Shown here piece by piece: positions 18,260 through 26,072 of a DNA stretch of 64,000 nt; the first letter of the stretch is position 1, and each line of letters opens with the position of its first letter. Below the pieces are notes generated by a model. The model made no database searches. It worked only from the letters and a program-made list of their open reading frames with translations, and was not told the DNA's origin. A program made the translations under genes and the position numbers. Location of the stretch: assembly GCA_963815775.1 (NCBI GenBank), contig CAWFIB010000021.1, forward strand, positions 372,001 through 436,000, read 5' to 3'. This stretch comes from CAVVDY01 sp963815775. GTDB taxonomy: Bacteria > Acidobacteriota > Terriglobia > Terriglobales > Acidobacteriaceae.

Positions 18260-19150
18260 ATGGCGGTGCGCTCAATGACCGGCTACGCGCAGGTAAAGTC
18301 GCAGGCCGGCGACGAAGTTGCGCTCACACTGAGCCTGAAGTCGGTGAATCATCGCTTTCTCGATCTTCATCTGCGTATCCCGCCTGAGCTTGATGCGATA
18401 GAAGTGAAAATCCGGCGCATCCTGAAAGAGCGTTTGCATCGCGGGCACGTGGAGGTGACAGTCGCGTTGGAGCGCGCCGGAGGTACGGGTTTCGACGTGA
18501 ACCGTGAACTGGTCGGCGGATACTTGCAGACTTTCCGGGCCATTGCGGAAGAGTTTGGAGTGAGTGCCGAGCCGGACTTGAATGCGGTGCTGAAATTGCC
18601 CGGTGCGCTGAATCTGGCGGCCAGCGGGGATGCGGCTGAGAGCCTCGAGCAGCAGGTGGCGGCGTCGTTGGAAGATGCCATTCAGCGACTGAACCACATG
18701 CGCGAAGACGAAGGTTGCGGCGCGGTTGCCGAGCTTCGCGAGCGCATGCAACATCTTTCCCATGCGACTCATGAGGTCGACCAGCTTCGCGACAAGGTTT
18801 CACGCGCCTACTACGACAAGGTGCACGGGCGCATGCAGGAGTTGCTCAACACCCAGGTCGATCCAGACCGCATATTGCAGGAAGCAGCCATTCTGGCCGA
18901 GCGTAGCGACATCCAGGAGGAACTGGTGCGGATGAAGAACCACATCCAGCACTTCCTCTCGGTCCTGGAGGCAGGTGGTGAAGTGGGCAAGAAACTGGAT
19001 TTTCTGCTGCAGGAGATGAATCGCGAAGCCAACACGCTGTTGTCCAAGACGTCCGGGGTAGCGGGCGAGGCCTTGCGCATTACCGAACTGGGGCTGGCGA
19101 TGAAATCGGAGATCGAGAAGGCCCGCGAGCAGGTACAGAACCTGGAATGA
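18260..19150 (+). CDS. YicC/YloC-family endoribonuclease
   Basis: A 296-residue protein matching the YicC/YloC family from end to end. It begins RSMTGYAQ, continues with SVNHRFLDLHLRIP and KIRRILKERLHRGHVEV, and ends in the conserved DUF1732 region with KKLDFLLQEMNREANT and MKSEIEKAREQVQNLE. Family members are hexameric endoribonucleases implicated in small-RNA and mRNA turnover. ATG 18260 gives MAVRSMTGYAQ; GTG 18248 and ATG 18275 are alternatives. It overlaps gmk by ATGA, and the yicC-gmk-rpoZ order is common across many bacterial phyla. Confidence 0.93.
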   Translation: MAVRSMTGYAQVKSQAGDEVALTLSLKSVNHRFLDLHLRIPPELDAIEVKIRRILKERLHRGHVEVTVALERAGGTGFDVNRELVGGYLQTFRAIAEEFGVSAEPDLNAVLKLPGALNLAASGDAAESLEQQVAASLEDAIQRLNHMREDEGCGAVAELRERMQHLSHATHEVDQLRDKVSRAYYDKVHGRMQELLNTQVDPDRILQEAAILAERSDIQEELVRMKNHIQHFLSVLEAGGEVGKKLDFLLQEMNREANTLLSKTSGVAGEALRITELGLAMKSEIEKAREQVQNLE

Positions 19151-19896
19151 GCGGCATCGTGTTCATTATCTCGGCGCCCTCGGGGTCGGGCAAATCGACG
19201 CTGACAAACCGTTTGCTCAGCATTGTTCCCAACCTGAAGTTTTCCGTCAGCTATACCACCCGCCCACCGCGCGGCAGCGAAGTCTCAGGCCGCGAGTACG
19301 TCTACATCAGCCGAGGCGAGTTCGAGAATATGGTGCGCGACGACGCCTTTCTCGAACACGCAGAGGTGTTCGGCAATTGCTACGGAACGGCCAGACACTA
19401 CATGCAGGATGCTTTCGCGCAGGGCAACGATCTGCTGCTCGACATCGATGTACAGGGGGCAGCGCAGGTGAAGGCCAAGGTGCCGGACGCGGTCAGTATC
19501 TTCGTCCTTCCCCCGTCTCGGGAAGAACTGGAACGGCGGTTGCGCAGCCGCAGCGAGGCGGACGACGAAATCCAGCGCAAACTGCTGGGAGAAAAGGCAC
19601 GCCGCTTCAACACCGAGGAAACTATTCAGCGGCGGCTGCAGACGGCTTCACGCGAAATTGAGAATTTCCGCGAGTACGACTATATTTTGGTGAACGACCG
19701 AGTCGACCCGGCGATTGATACGCTCAAGTCGATTGTGAGGGCGGAAAGGCTTCGCCGTTCCGGCGTCGCGCCCGGGGCCGAAGATCAAGTGGCGTTGGCT
19801 CAAGCCGACGCGGCCCGCCGCCCCCGCATGATGGACCAGGTGCGATCGATCCTGGCCAGTTTTGATTTGTCTCATCCTCCGACTCTGGCGGAGTGA
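19147..19896 (+). CDS. gmk: guanylate kinase with C-terminal extension
   Basis: Guanylate kinase phosphorylates GMP to GDP with ATP in the cytoplasm. The P-loop APSGSGKSTL is at residues 10-19. It is followed by the GMP-binding segment SYTTRPPR with REYVYIS, then LLDIDVQGA and the lid region ERRLRSR. It is 249 residues against about 205 for E. coli Gmk. The additional 40 or so residues after TLKSIVRAERLRR are Ala- and charge-rich and look disordered. Its ATG overlaps the stop of yicC. rpoZ follows after 51 bp. Confidence 0.96.
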   Translation: MSGIVFIISAPSGSGKSTLTNRLLSIVPNLKFSVSYTTRPPRGSEVSGREYVYISRGEFENMVRDDAFLEHAEVFGNCYGTARHYMQDAFAQGNDLLLDIDVQGAAQVKAKVPDAVSIFVLPPSREELERRLRSRSEADDEIQRKLLGEKARRFNTEETIQRRLQTASREIENFREYDYILVNDRVDPAIDTLKSIVRAERLRRSGVAPGAEDQVALAQADAARRPRMMDQVRSILASFDLSHPPTLAE

Positions 19897-19947
19897 GTTG
19901 ATCGAGTTTCACTGAAGTTCAAGGTCCGATTTCGAACGGAGTGAGCC

Positions 19948-20193
19948 ATGAAGCTGGTGGAAGGTTTCGACAGCAATTATCGCTACGTATTGGTGGCCGC
20001 GCGCAGGGCGCGCCAAATCCAGAATGGCGCCCGCCCCGTCGTGCAGACGCAGACCCGCAAGCCTTGCCGCATTGCTGAGGAAGAAATCCAGGCCGGCATG
20101 GTGAAGTGGACCGTGCCTCAACCGGAGACGGCTCCGCGGGAAACCGTCAGCGAAACGCTGGACAGCGTTATTGGCGGCGAGGCGGACGACTAG
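19948..20193 (+). CDS. rpoZ: RNA polymerase omega subunit
   Basis: An 81-residue protein with the omega-subunit pattern: an N-terminal YRYVLVAARRARQI that packs on the beta' C-terminus, then RKPCRIAEEEIQAG. Omega assists beta' folding and assembly of the polymerase. The tail after residue 55 is acidic and probably disordered. Its position after gmk is the usual one. The coaBC gene that often follows rpoZ is not here; the next gene, dcd, lies on the opposite strand. Confidence 0.92.
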   Translation: MKLVEGFDSNYRYVLVAARRARQIQNGARPVVQTQTRKPCRIAEEEIQAGMVKWTVPQPETAPRETVSETLDSVIGGEADD

Positions 20194-20228
20194 TAAGCCT
20201 CTCCCAGCAAGTGATCCGAGTTGGCTGC

Positions 20229-20783
20229 CTATAGCTTCGGCAGCACAATCCCTTTCTGTCCCTGGTACTTGCCGCTCTTGTCCTTGTAGCTAACCTCGCA
20301 AACCTCGTCCGATTGAAAGAACAGAATCTGGCAGAGGCCTTCATTGGCATAAATGCGAGCGGGCAGCGGCGTGGTATTGGAAATCTCCAGGGTGACGAAG
20401 CCCTCCCACTCCGGCTCGAACGGGGTCACATTCACGATGATTCCGCAGCGCGCGTAGGTCGACTTGCCGACGCAGATGGTCAGCACATCGCGCGGGATCT
20501 TGAAGTACTCCACCGAGCGCGCCAGGGCAAAGGAGTTGGGCGGCACGACGCAAATGTCGGAATCGAGGCTGACAAACGAGCGTTCGTCGAATTTCTTGGG
20601 GTCGACCACGGTGCTATTCACATTGGTGAAGATCTTGAATTCGTCGGCCACTCGCAAATCGTAGCCATACGATGAGAGACCGTAGGAGATCACGCCTTCC
20701 CGCACCTGCTTCTCAGAAAAGGGGTTGATCATTTCATGTTCGACTGCCATCTTGCGAATCCAACGATCGCTCTTAATCGGCAA
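20229..20783 (-). CDS. dcd: dCTP deaminase
   Basis: A 184-residue enzyme that deaminates dCTP to dUTP for thymidylate synthesis. The core is recognisable: IKSDRWIRKMA at the start, YGLSSYGYDLRV, VPPNSFALARSVEYFKIP, the active-site stretch GKSTYARCGIIVNVTPFEPEWEG with its catalytic Glu, and KYQGQKG at the end. I place the start at TTG 20783, since AAAGGAG ends 5 bases upstream and this gives the family's normal length and N-terminus. The ATG at 20864 would add 27 residues with no counterpart. Confidence 0.94.
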   Translation of the reverse strand: MPIKSDRWIRKMAVEHEMINPFSEKQVREGVISYGLSSYGYDLRVADEFKIFTNVNSTVVDPKKFDERSFVSLDSDICVVPPNSFALARSVEYFKIPRDVLTICVGKSTYARCGIIVNVTPFEPEWEGFVTLEISNTTPLPARIYANEGLCQILFFQSDEVCEVSYKDKSGKYQGQKGIVLPKL

Positions 20784-21101
20784 GGAAGCTCCTTTGCGGT
20801 GGCCAAATCCACCGCTATGCGTGTGCCCAACCGCCAGCCAAATCCCTGCTTGGGCCGGCGGCACGGAACGAGTCCTGAAACGGTAGCGTCATCTTACGGA
20901 ATGCGCTTGTGGATTGACAATGGTGACCGGGAGCACTAGGATTCGCGCAGGCCGCTCCCAACCTATCAGAAAATGAAGACTTATCCCCGAGAGGCAGGTC
21001 GGCTACAATCCTCAGATACGCGGTAGATATGCGGTGAACACGGTGGCGTGATGAGAACGGCATGTTAAATTCGACATGGGTGTGAACAGAGCGGAGCCCT
21101 T
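20784..21101. other. 318-bp divergent intergenic region between dcd and the HU/IHF gene
   Basis: No gene is visible here. The region must hold the promoters of both dcd and the HU/IHF gene. It contains one strong sigma70-like promoter pointing right (20914-20942) and a second possible -10 box TACAAT at 21004-21009, which lies closer to the HU/IHF start. Confidence 0.6.
20914..20942 (+). promoter_or_regulatory. sigma70-type promoter for the HU/IHF gene
   Basis: A perfect -35 box TTGACA (20914-20919) is separated by 17 bases from TAGGAT (20937-20942), which matches the -10 consensus at four of six positions. Transcription from here would leave a leader of about 150 bases before the GTG start at 21102. 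TACAAT at 21004-21009 may be a second, downstream start. Confidence 0.5.
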
Positions 21102-21371
21102 GTGATCAAACTTGACCTGATCAACGAAGTTGTTAACAAGACCGGCGTTACCAAAACCAAGGCCGAGATGGCGGTGGAAACCGTTTTCGAGAGCATGAAG
21201 AAGGCGCTCTCACGCGGTGACCGTATCGAGTTGCGTGGCTTCGGCGTATTCACCGTCCGGCCGCGCAAGACCGGGATCGGCCGTAATCCCCGTACCGGAG
21301 CTGAGGTCAATATCCCGCCCGGCAAAGCGGTTCGCTTCAAGCCGGGAAAAGAACTACAATCGATCGAATAA
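21102..21371 (+). CDS. HU/IHF-family DNA-binding protein
   Basis: An 89-residue histone-like protein. It shows the HU/IHF fold signature: N-terminal helices with VTKTKAEMAVETVFESM, then RIELRGFGVFTVR and the DNA-binding beta-arm with GRNPRTGAEVNIPP, where the Pro kinks DNA by intercalation. It bends and compacts the nucleoid and could act architecturally at promoters. HU versus IHF cannot be settled; the GFGVF and NPRTG features suit IHF as well. The start is GTG 21102 with GGAG six bases upstream, giving the usual length of about 90 residues. Confidence 0.95.
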   Translation: MIKLDLINEVVNKTGVTKTKAEMAVETVFESMKKALSRGDRIELRGFGVFTVRPRKTGIGRNPRTGAEVNIPPGKAVRFKPGKELQSIE

Positions 21372-21480
21372 TCCTCGGCGGTCCCGGTGGCGAAACCCCC
21401 GGCGCCGGTGACTGCATCCATTGCCGGTGGCGCATTCAGTTGCTGGTTTCGCCTGTTTGGAGTGTCTAAGTTAAGTAACG

Positions 21481-22500
21481 ATGTCGGATCCAACGCCGCC
21501 GCTTTCTTACAGTCTGGAGACGCCGCCCTACCCGCAAGTCTTTACCGTTACGAGACCGGCGCGGGGACGGCCTTATTGGCTGCATATCCTGCTGCTCCTG
21601 TTGACCTTTGTGACCACACTGGTAGTGGGAGCGCAACTGGCGTTTAACTATAACCACAGGCTTCCTTCATTCGAGTTTGGTCCGGGATGGATGCCGCTGT
21701 TCCATCCCATGTGGATCTGGCACAATCCCTCGCTGCTGCTCACCGGAGTGCCGTTCGCCCTCACGCTCATGTGCATCCTGATGGCGCATGAGATGGGCCA
21801 CTTCATCCTTTGCGAGAAGTATGGCGTCTATGCCACCCTGCCATTTTTCATACCTGCGCCGACCCTGATCGGCACCATGGGAGCGTTCATTCGCATCAAG
21901 TCGCCGATTCGCTCGCGACAGTCGTTGTTCGATATTGGTATCGCTGGACCAATCGCCGGTTTTGTAGCTGCCGTACCGTTTGTTTTCATCGGGCTGCTGC
22001 TGTCCCACCCGATAGGGCCGGTGCGCGAGAGCGGCTATGAGATTGGCTTTCCGCCGGTGTTTCACCTTGCGTACTGGTTGATTCACCCCTTTGTGCATGC
22101 GGTTCCGCTCAGCCGGCTCAGCTTGCATCCGATTGCGATTGCCGCCTGGGTAGGAATGTTCGCCACCGCGCTCAACCTCATCCCCGGCGGGCAGCTGGAT
22201 GGCGGCCACATTGTGTATGCTGTTGCTCCGCATGTGCATCGGCGAGTGACGCGCCTGTCGGTGTTTATACTGGGCTTGCTCGGGCTCATCGGACTGGTTC
22301 AACTGGGTGTTCCCAATGGCCATAACTGGGCATGGCCCGGCTGGCTGTTATGGGCCGGGATCCTGGCAGCCAGCGGATGGCGTCATCCCGCCGTCCCGCT
22401 TTGGCCCGGCCTCGACGGTACCCGGAGGTGGATGGCGCTGGTGGCGCTTTTGCTTTTGGTGCTGACCTTTTCGCCTACGCCCCTCGGACAGAATTTCTAG
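21481..22500 (+). CDS. site-2 protease family (M50) membrane metalloprotease
   Basis: A 339-residue polytopic membrane protein. The zinc site HEMGH is in an early membrane helix (MAHEMGHFILCEKYG), and the third ligand lies in NLIPGGQLDGGHI, as expected of M50/site-2 proteases. The segment FFIPAPTLIGTMGAFIRI resembles FtsH-independent EGY1-like and cyanobacterial members. These enzymes cut transmembrane helices of regulators or signal peptides. There is no PDZ domain, unlike RseP. No anti-sigma factor lies next to it, so the target is unknown. Confidence 0.92.
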   Translation: MSDPTPPLSYSLETPPYPQVFTVTRPARGRPYWLHILLLLLTFVTTLVVGAQLAFNYNHRLPSFEFGPGWMPLFHPMWIWHNPSLLLTGVPFALTLMCILMAHEMGHFILCEKYGVYATLPFFIPAPTLIGTMGAFIRIKSPIRSRQSLFDIGIAGPIAGFVAAVPFVFIGLLLSHPIGPVRESGYEIGFPPVFHLAYWLIHPFVHAVPLSRLSLHPIAIAAWVGMFATALNLIPGGQLDGGHIVYAVAPHVHRRVTRLSVFILGLLGLIGLVQLGVPNGHNWAWPGWLLWAGILAASGWRHPAVPLWPGLDGTRRWMALVALLLLVLTFSPTPLGQNF

Positions 22501-22603
22501 GTCGCGCGAACCGCAACAAATTTTCCGCTTCCTTCCCCAACTCGGACACTGTATAAAGCTGCGGGTGCTCAATCTCCCGCCTCGCGGGACCAGGAGAAAG
22601 ACC

Positions 22604-22942
22604 ATGAAAGTTAGAACTGCGATGGGTCGTGTATCGACGATGCTGTTAGGGCTGATGCTGTTGAGTGGGCTGGCCGTGGCGCAGAGCAGCGGCAGCATGA
22701 GTTCGTCAGCGAAGAGCGCGGCGTCAGCGGCGGGCAAGACTGTGCCCTCGGGGGATTTGCTCGACATCAACACCGCAAGCAAGGATCAGCTAGCGCAGTT
22801 GCCGGGCATCGGCGACACCTACTCCCAGAAGATCATCGACGGCCGGCCCTATAAGGCGAAGAACCAGCTGGTGCAGAAGAAGATCATTCCGCAGTCGACG
22901 TACGACAAGATCAAGGGCATGATCATTGCCAAGCAGAAGTAG
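22604..22942 (+). CDS. secreted helix-hairpin-helix (ComEA-like) protein
   Basis: A 112-residue exported protein: a signal peptide ending at about AVAQ, a Ser/Ala-rich linker, and a single ComEA-type helix-hairpin-helix domain with LLDINTASKDQLAQLPGIG and a second hairpin near IIPQSTYDKIKG. ComEA binds incoming DNA during natural transformation; such short single-domain versions are widespread and not all are competence proteins. No other competence gene is nearby. ATG 22604 is preferred over the longer frame from 22565 because AGGAG lies 7 bases upstream and the signal peptide starts there. Confidence 0.85.
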   Translation: MKVRTAMGRVSTMLLGLMLLSGLAVAQSSGSMSSSAKSAASAAGKTVPSGDLLDINTASKDQLAQLPGIGDTYSQKIIDGRPYKAKNQLVQKKIIPQSTYDKIKGMIIAKQK

Positions 22943-22957
22943 CGACGGACACTGGAA

Positions 22958-25108
22958 CTAGGCCGGCTGCGACGCCCTTGCCTGCTGGCGCGCCTGGATC
23001 TCGATGTACACGTTGATGAGCGATACCGCCGCAGGCGTCACACCGGGGATGCGGCTGGCTTGTCCCAAGGTGCGGGGGCGCACCCGCGACAGTTTTTCAT
23101 TCACCTCGCGCGACAGGCCAGAGACCTTGCCGTAGTCGAACCAATCGGGAATGGCGCGCTGCTCGGACTTCTTCAGCCGCTCAATGGACTTGGTCTGCTG
23201 CTCGAGATAGCCGGAGTACTTGATCTCGGTTTCGATGGACTTCAGTTCGTTGCGCGCCTCTGCCGGTAGGCGGAAGTGAGTTTCGAGTTTCGAGTTTCCA
23301 GTTTCCAGTTCTCTTTCTGTCACCCTGGTCCCGCGGGCGGTTTCTTCTCTTGAAACTTGAAACTCGAAACTGGAAACTTGCCCCCGCTCGAAAAAGCTGG
23401 GCTTCAGCTTTTCCAACACCGGCGCCAAGTGCTCGATCTGCACCTCGGGACGCTTCAGAATCTGCGCCAGCGTCGAGCCGGCCGAGTTGCCGTTGGACGC
23501 GGCGCTCAGAGCCGAGAGGGCCGGTTCGCTTTCGCCAACTCGTTCCCATAACTCCGCGTTCATCCGTGTGCGCTCCAGCAACTCACGCATCGCCTTCATG
23601 CGCTCCTGCTTGGCAAGATAGTCGGCCCAGGCGGCATCACCGACCAATCCGACCCGGCGGCCATGCGGGGTCAGGCGTCGATCAGCGTTATCGATACGCA
23701 GGTGCAGCCGGAATTCCGCACGCGAGGTGAACATGCGATAGGGCTCGTTCGTTCCCTTGCTGATGAGGTCGTCGATGAGGATGGCGGTGTACGCCTCGGT
23801 GCGGTCGAGCACAAGAGGCAGTTCGCCTTTGATCTTCAACCCGGCGTTGATGCCGGCCATAATGCCCTGGCAGGCTGCCTCTTCATAGCCGCTGGTACCG
23901 TTGATCTGTCCCGCGAGGTACAGGCCGGCGATCTTCTTCGTCTCCAGCGTGCGCTCGAGTTCCGTGGGGTCGATGGAGTCGTACTCGATGGCGTAGCCGG
24001 GCCGCAGCATCTCCGCATCTTCCAGGCCGGGGATGGATTTGATCATCGCCAACTGCACATCGATGGGCAATGACGTGCTCATGCCGTTGACGTAAATCTC
24101 GTGGGTGTTCAGACCTTCGGGCTCGAGGAAGATCTGGTGTACGTCCTTGTCGGGGAACTTGACGATCTTGTCTTCGATCGAGGGGCAATAGCGCGGCCCG
24201 ACGGACTGGATCTGCCCGCTGTACATGGGCGAGCGGTGGACGTTCTCGCGGATGACGCGGTGCGTTTCCTCCGTGGTAAAGGCGATGTAGCAGGGCACCT
24301 GTTTTTCGTGATGAGCCACGCGCCGGGTGCGAAAGCTGAACGGCGTGGGGTCGGCATCGCCGGGCTGCACCTTGAACTTCGACCAGTCGATGGAGCGACC
24401 GTCCAGACGAGGCGGCGTGCCCGTTTTCAGTCGGCAACCTCGCAGCCCAAGCGCTTTGAGCGATTCCCCCAGCAGCACGGCGTTGGGCTCGCCGCTGCGT
24501 CCCGCGGGATATTGCTGCTCGCCGCAATGGATCAGTCCGTTGAGGAAGGTTCCGGTGGTGATGATGACCGCCTGCGCGCCGACGGTGCGGCCATCGCGTA
24601 GCTTGATGCCGCTTACGCGGCGTGATGTAGTTGTCAGTTGTCGGTTGTCAGTTGTCAGTTCGAAAGAGGCCGAATCCTCAACTGACAACTGGCTACTAGC
24701 AACTGACAACTGCTCCACAATCAACTCTGCTACTTCCGCCTGCTTGATCGTCAGGTTCGGCTCGGACTCGAGCACTTCACGCATCTTGACGCGGTACTGC
24801 TGCTTGTCGCACTGCGCCCGAGGTGACCACACTGCCGGACCGCGCGACGTATTCAGCAGCCGAAACTGAATGCCGACGGCATCTGTCACCTCGCCCATGA
24901 TCCCGCCTAGTGCGTCTACCTCGCGCACAAGATGGCCCTTGGCAATGCCGCCGATCGCAGGATTGCACGACATCTGCGCGATAAGATCGACGTTGAGGGT
25001 GTAGAGCGCGGTCTTCAGTCCCATGCGGGCAGCAGCCATCGCAGCCTCGCATCCGGCATGGCCGGCGCCGACTACCACAACGTCGTAGGTCTCGGTAAAT
25101 TGCGACAA
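22958..25108 (-). CDS. mnmG: tRNA uridine-5-carboxymethylaminomethyl modification enzyme MnmG, carrying two in-frame repeat inserts
   Basis: MnmG (GidA) works with MnmE to place a carboxymethylaminomethyl group on the wobble uridine of several tRNAs. The FAD-binding motif VVVGAGHAGCEAA is at the N-terminus. GTPPRLDGRSID, the cysteine-containing GEQQYPAGRSGEPNA region, and the C-terminal EIKYSGYLEQQ and IPGVTPAAVSLI are all typical. The protein is 716 residues against about 630 in E. coli. Much of the excess comes from two Ser/Thr/Gln/Glu-rich stretches, residues about 132-161 and 576-611. Both are encoded by inverted arrays of 7-bp repeats. The first falls after VAELIVE and before the RVSGIKLRDGR strand, the second between LKRPEV and EIKYSGY, both variable surface regions in the family. 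The frame stays open through both, so the gene is probably functional. Confidence 0.95.
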   Translation of the reverse strand: MSQFTETYDVVVVGAGHAGCEAAMAAARMGLKTALYTLNVDLIAQMSCNPAIGGIAKGHLVREVDALGGIMGEVTDAVGIQFRLLNTSRGPAVWSPRAQCDKQQYRVKMREVLESEPNLTIKQAEVAELIVEQLSVASSQLSVEDSASFELTTDNRQLTTTSRRVSGIKLRDGRTVGAQAVIITTGTFLNGLIHCGEQQYPAGRSGEPNAVLLGESLKALGLRGCRLKTGTPPRLDGRSIDWSKFKVQPGDADPTPFSFRTRRVAHHEKQVPCYIAFTTEETHRVIRENVHRSPMYSGQIQSVGPRYCPSIEDKIVKFPDKDVHQIFLEPEGLNTHEIYVNGMSTSLPIDVQLAMIKSIPGLEDAEMLRPGYAIEYDSIDPTELERTLETKKIAGLYLAGQINGTSGYEEAACQGIMAGINAGLKIKGELPLVLDRTEAYTAILIDDLISKGTNEPYRMFTSRAEFRLHLRIDNADRRLTPHGRRVGLVGDAAWADYLAKQERMKAMRELLERTRMNAELWERVGESEPALSALSAASNGNSAGSTLAQILKRPEVQIEHLAPVLEKLKPSFFERGQVSSFEFQVSREETARGTRVTERELETGNSKLETHFRLPAEARNELKSIETEIKYSGYLEQQTKSIERLKKSEQRAIPDWFDYGKVSGLSREVNEKLSRVRPRTLGQASRIPGVTPAAVSLINVYIEIQARQQARASQPA
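23278..23380. repeat. inverted heptamer-array element inside mnmG (copy 2)
   Basis: The left arm is five 7-bp units, GAGTTTC three times, CAGTTTC, then CAGTTCT (23278-23312). The right arm is TTGAAAC twice, TCGAAAC and TGGAAAC plus a partial unit (23350-23380). The arms are inverted copies that could pair around about 37 bp. The whole is translated within mnmG, where it encodes a polar segment near residues 576-611. Confidence 0.85.
24629..24714. repeat. inverted heptamer-array element inside mnmG (copy 1)
   Basis: The left arm is five 7-bp units, AGTTGTC twice, GGTTGTC, AGTTGTC, AGTTCGA (24629-24663). The right arm is AACTGAC, AACTGGC, TACTAGC, AACTGAC, AACTGCT (24680-24714). Each arm is 35 bp with exact 7-bp phasing, and the arms face each other across a 16-bp loop. 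The element is translated in frame within mnmG (residues about 132-161). Confidence 0.87.
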
Positions 25109-25190
25109 ACTGGAAAATCCCCACTGGCAGCGTTCGCCGCAGCTATGGGTTTATTCTAGCTGACCGGTGAGCAGAGAGAGACTCGTTCAG

Positions 25191-25970
25191 TCAGGCGTTC
25201 TCTGCAAACTGGAAGCTCTCTTTATTCAGCACGTCGCTCATGACGACGGTCAGGTCGCGCAGCGCCTGCTCACCGTTGCCGTTATAGCTGGAGCCGTGCA
25301 TGGTGGCGAGGAGCTTCGGTTTGAGCCCGGCCAGCCCCTCCAGGATGAGGCCTGTGTTCGGAGTATAGGGCATGTAGTTCGCCAGCGGCCCTTGCTGATA
25401 GGCAGTGAGAGTCTGGCGCACGCGACCCAAAATGTCGGACGAAGTTACAGCTTCGACATCGCCATCGTGGTGAAACAAGTCTGAGCAAAACAACGTCGAG
25501 GTGCTTTCCTCGAATAACACCCCGGCATCCCAGCCATGAGGCAAGTGCGGCGTGGGGTAATAGCGGAAGCGGTATTTGCCGGTGGTAAGCACCTCGGCCG
25601 GCGACATCGCTCGCGCGGGACGCACCGCAAAATCGTTCACGCTCACCAGGGCGCCGACTAACCCGCATACCGCCTGCGCATTGGGCGCCAGCGAAAGCCA
25701 TTCATTGAGAGACCCGCATTCATCCGACTCAAAATGACTGAAAGCGATCCAACGCAACTTGGCCGGGTCGATCACCTTAGCTATCTGCTCTCTTACCTCG
25801 GGAAACATCCCGCGCAACCCCGTGTGGAACAGCAATGGCTCTTGGTCGCGCACCAGGAAGTGGTTGAATTGCAGGTTAATCGCCTCAGCGAAGACGGAAA
25901 TGCGAAACAGGTCGGGTGCGATCTCGGTAAGGTTGGGCACGGTGACTCGCTTTCTTCTTGGTTGGGCCAC
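25191..25970 (-). CDS. metallo-beta-lactamase-fold protein of the oxygen-binding diiron type
   Basis: A 259-residue MBL-fold protein. In place of the usual HxHxDH motif it has HFESDE (His79, Glu81, Asp83), followed by PHLPHGWDAGVLF, FCSDLFHHDG and TMHGSSYNG. The HxExD pattern with these later His/Asp ligands is that of the diiron centre in flavodiiron proteins and the ODP sensor domains. No flavodoxin or rubredoxin domain is attached, so it resembles a stand-alone ODP domain that could bind or reduce O2 or NO. The start at GTG 25970 is uncertain; GTG 25940 (ten residues shorter) is an alternative. It stands alone between mnmG and the thioesterase gene. Confidence 0.83.
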   Translation of the reverse strand: MAQPRRKRVTVPNLTEIAPDLFRISVFAEAINLQFNHFLVRDQEPLLFHTGLRGMFPEVREQIAKVIDPAKLRWIAFSHFESDECGSLNEWLSLAPNAQAVCGLVGALVSVNDFAVRPARAMSPAEVLTTGKYRFRYYPTPHLPHGWDAGVLFEESTSTLFCSDLFHHDGDVEAVTSSDILGRVRQTLTAYQQGPLANYMPYTPNTGLILEGLAGLKPKLLATMHGSSYNGNGEQALRDLTVVMSDVLNKESFQFAENA

Positions 25971-26000
25971 GAGAGTAACTCTGTCGCATTTCGAAGGTCA

Positions 26001-26024
26001 AGCAGGGAGTGAAGCAGGGAGTGA
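26001..26024. repeat. two tandem 12-bp copies upstream of the thioesterase gene
   Basis: AGCAGGGAGTGA occurs twice without a gap (26001-26012 and 26013-26024). It lies in the 102-bp divergent gap between the diiron MBL gene and the thioesterase gene. It could be a binding site or a simple duplication. Confidence 0.5.
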
Positions 26025-26072
26025 AGCTCAACTCGGAGTGACAAATCCCGCTATTACCAATACCCTCAGTCC

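Noticed and set aside
22604..22942. Competence protein ComEA as proof of natural transformation
   Set aside because: The HhH domain is present but other competence genes are absent from the window, and short exported HhH proteins have other uses.
23060..24073. Long open frames on the + strand opposite mnmG
   Set aside because: They are antisense to a well-conserved gene, have no recognised motif and arise from the G+C-rich codon pattern of the true gene.
24629..24714. CRISPR array, because of repeated short units
   Set aside because: Units are only 7 bp, contiguous and without unique spacers, and there is no cas gene. The units form an inverted pair of arrays.
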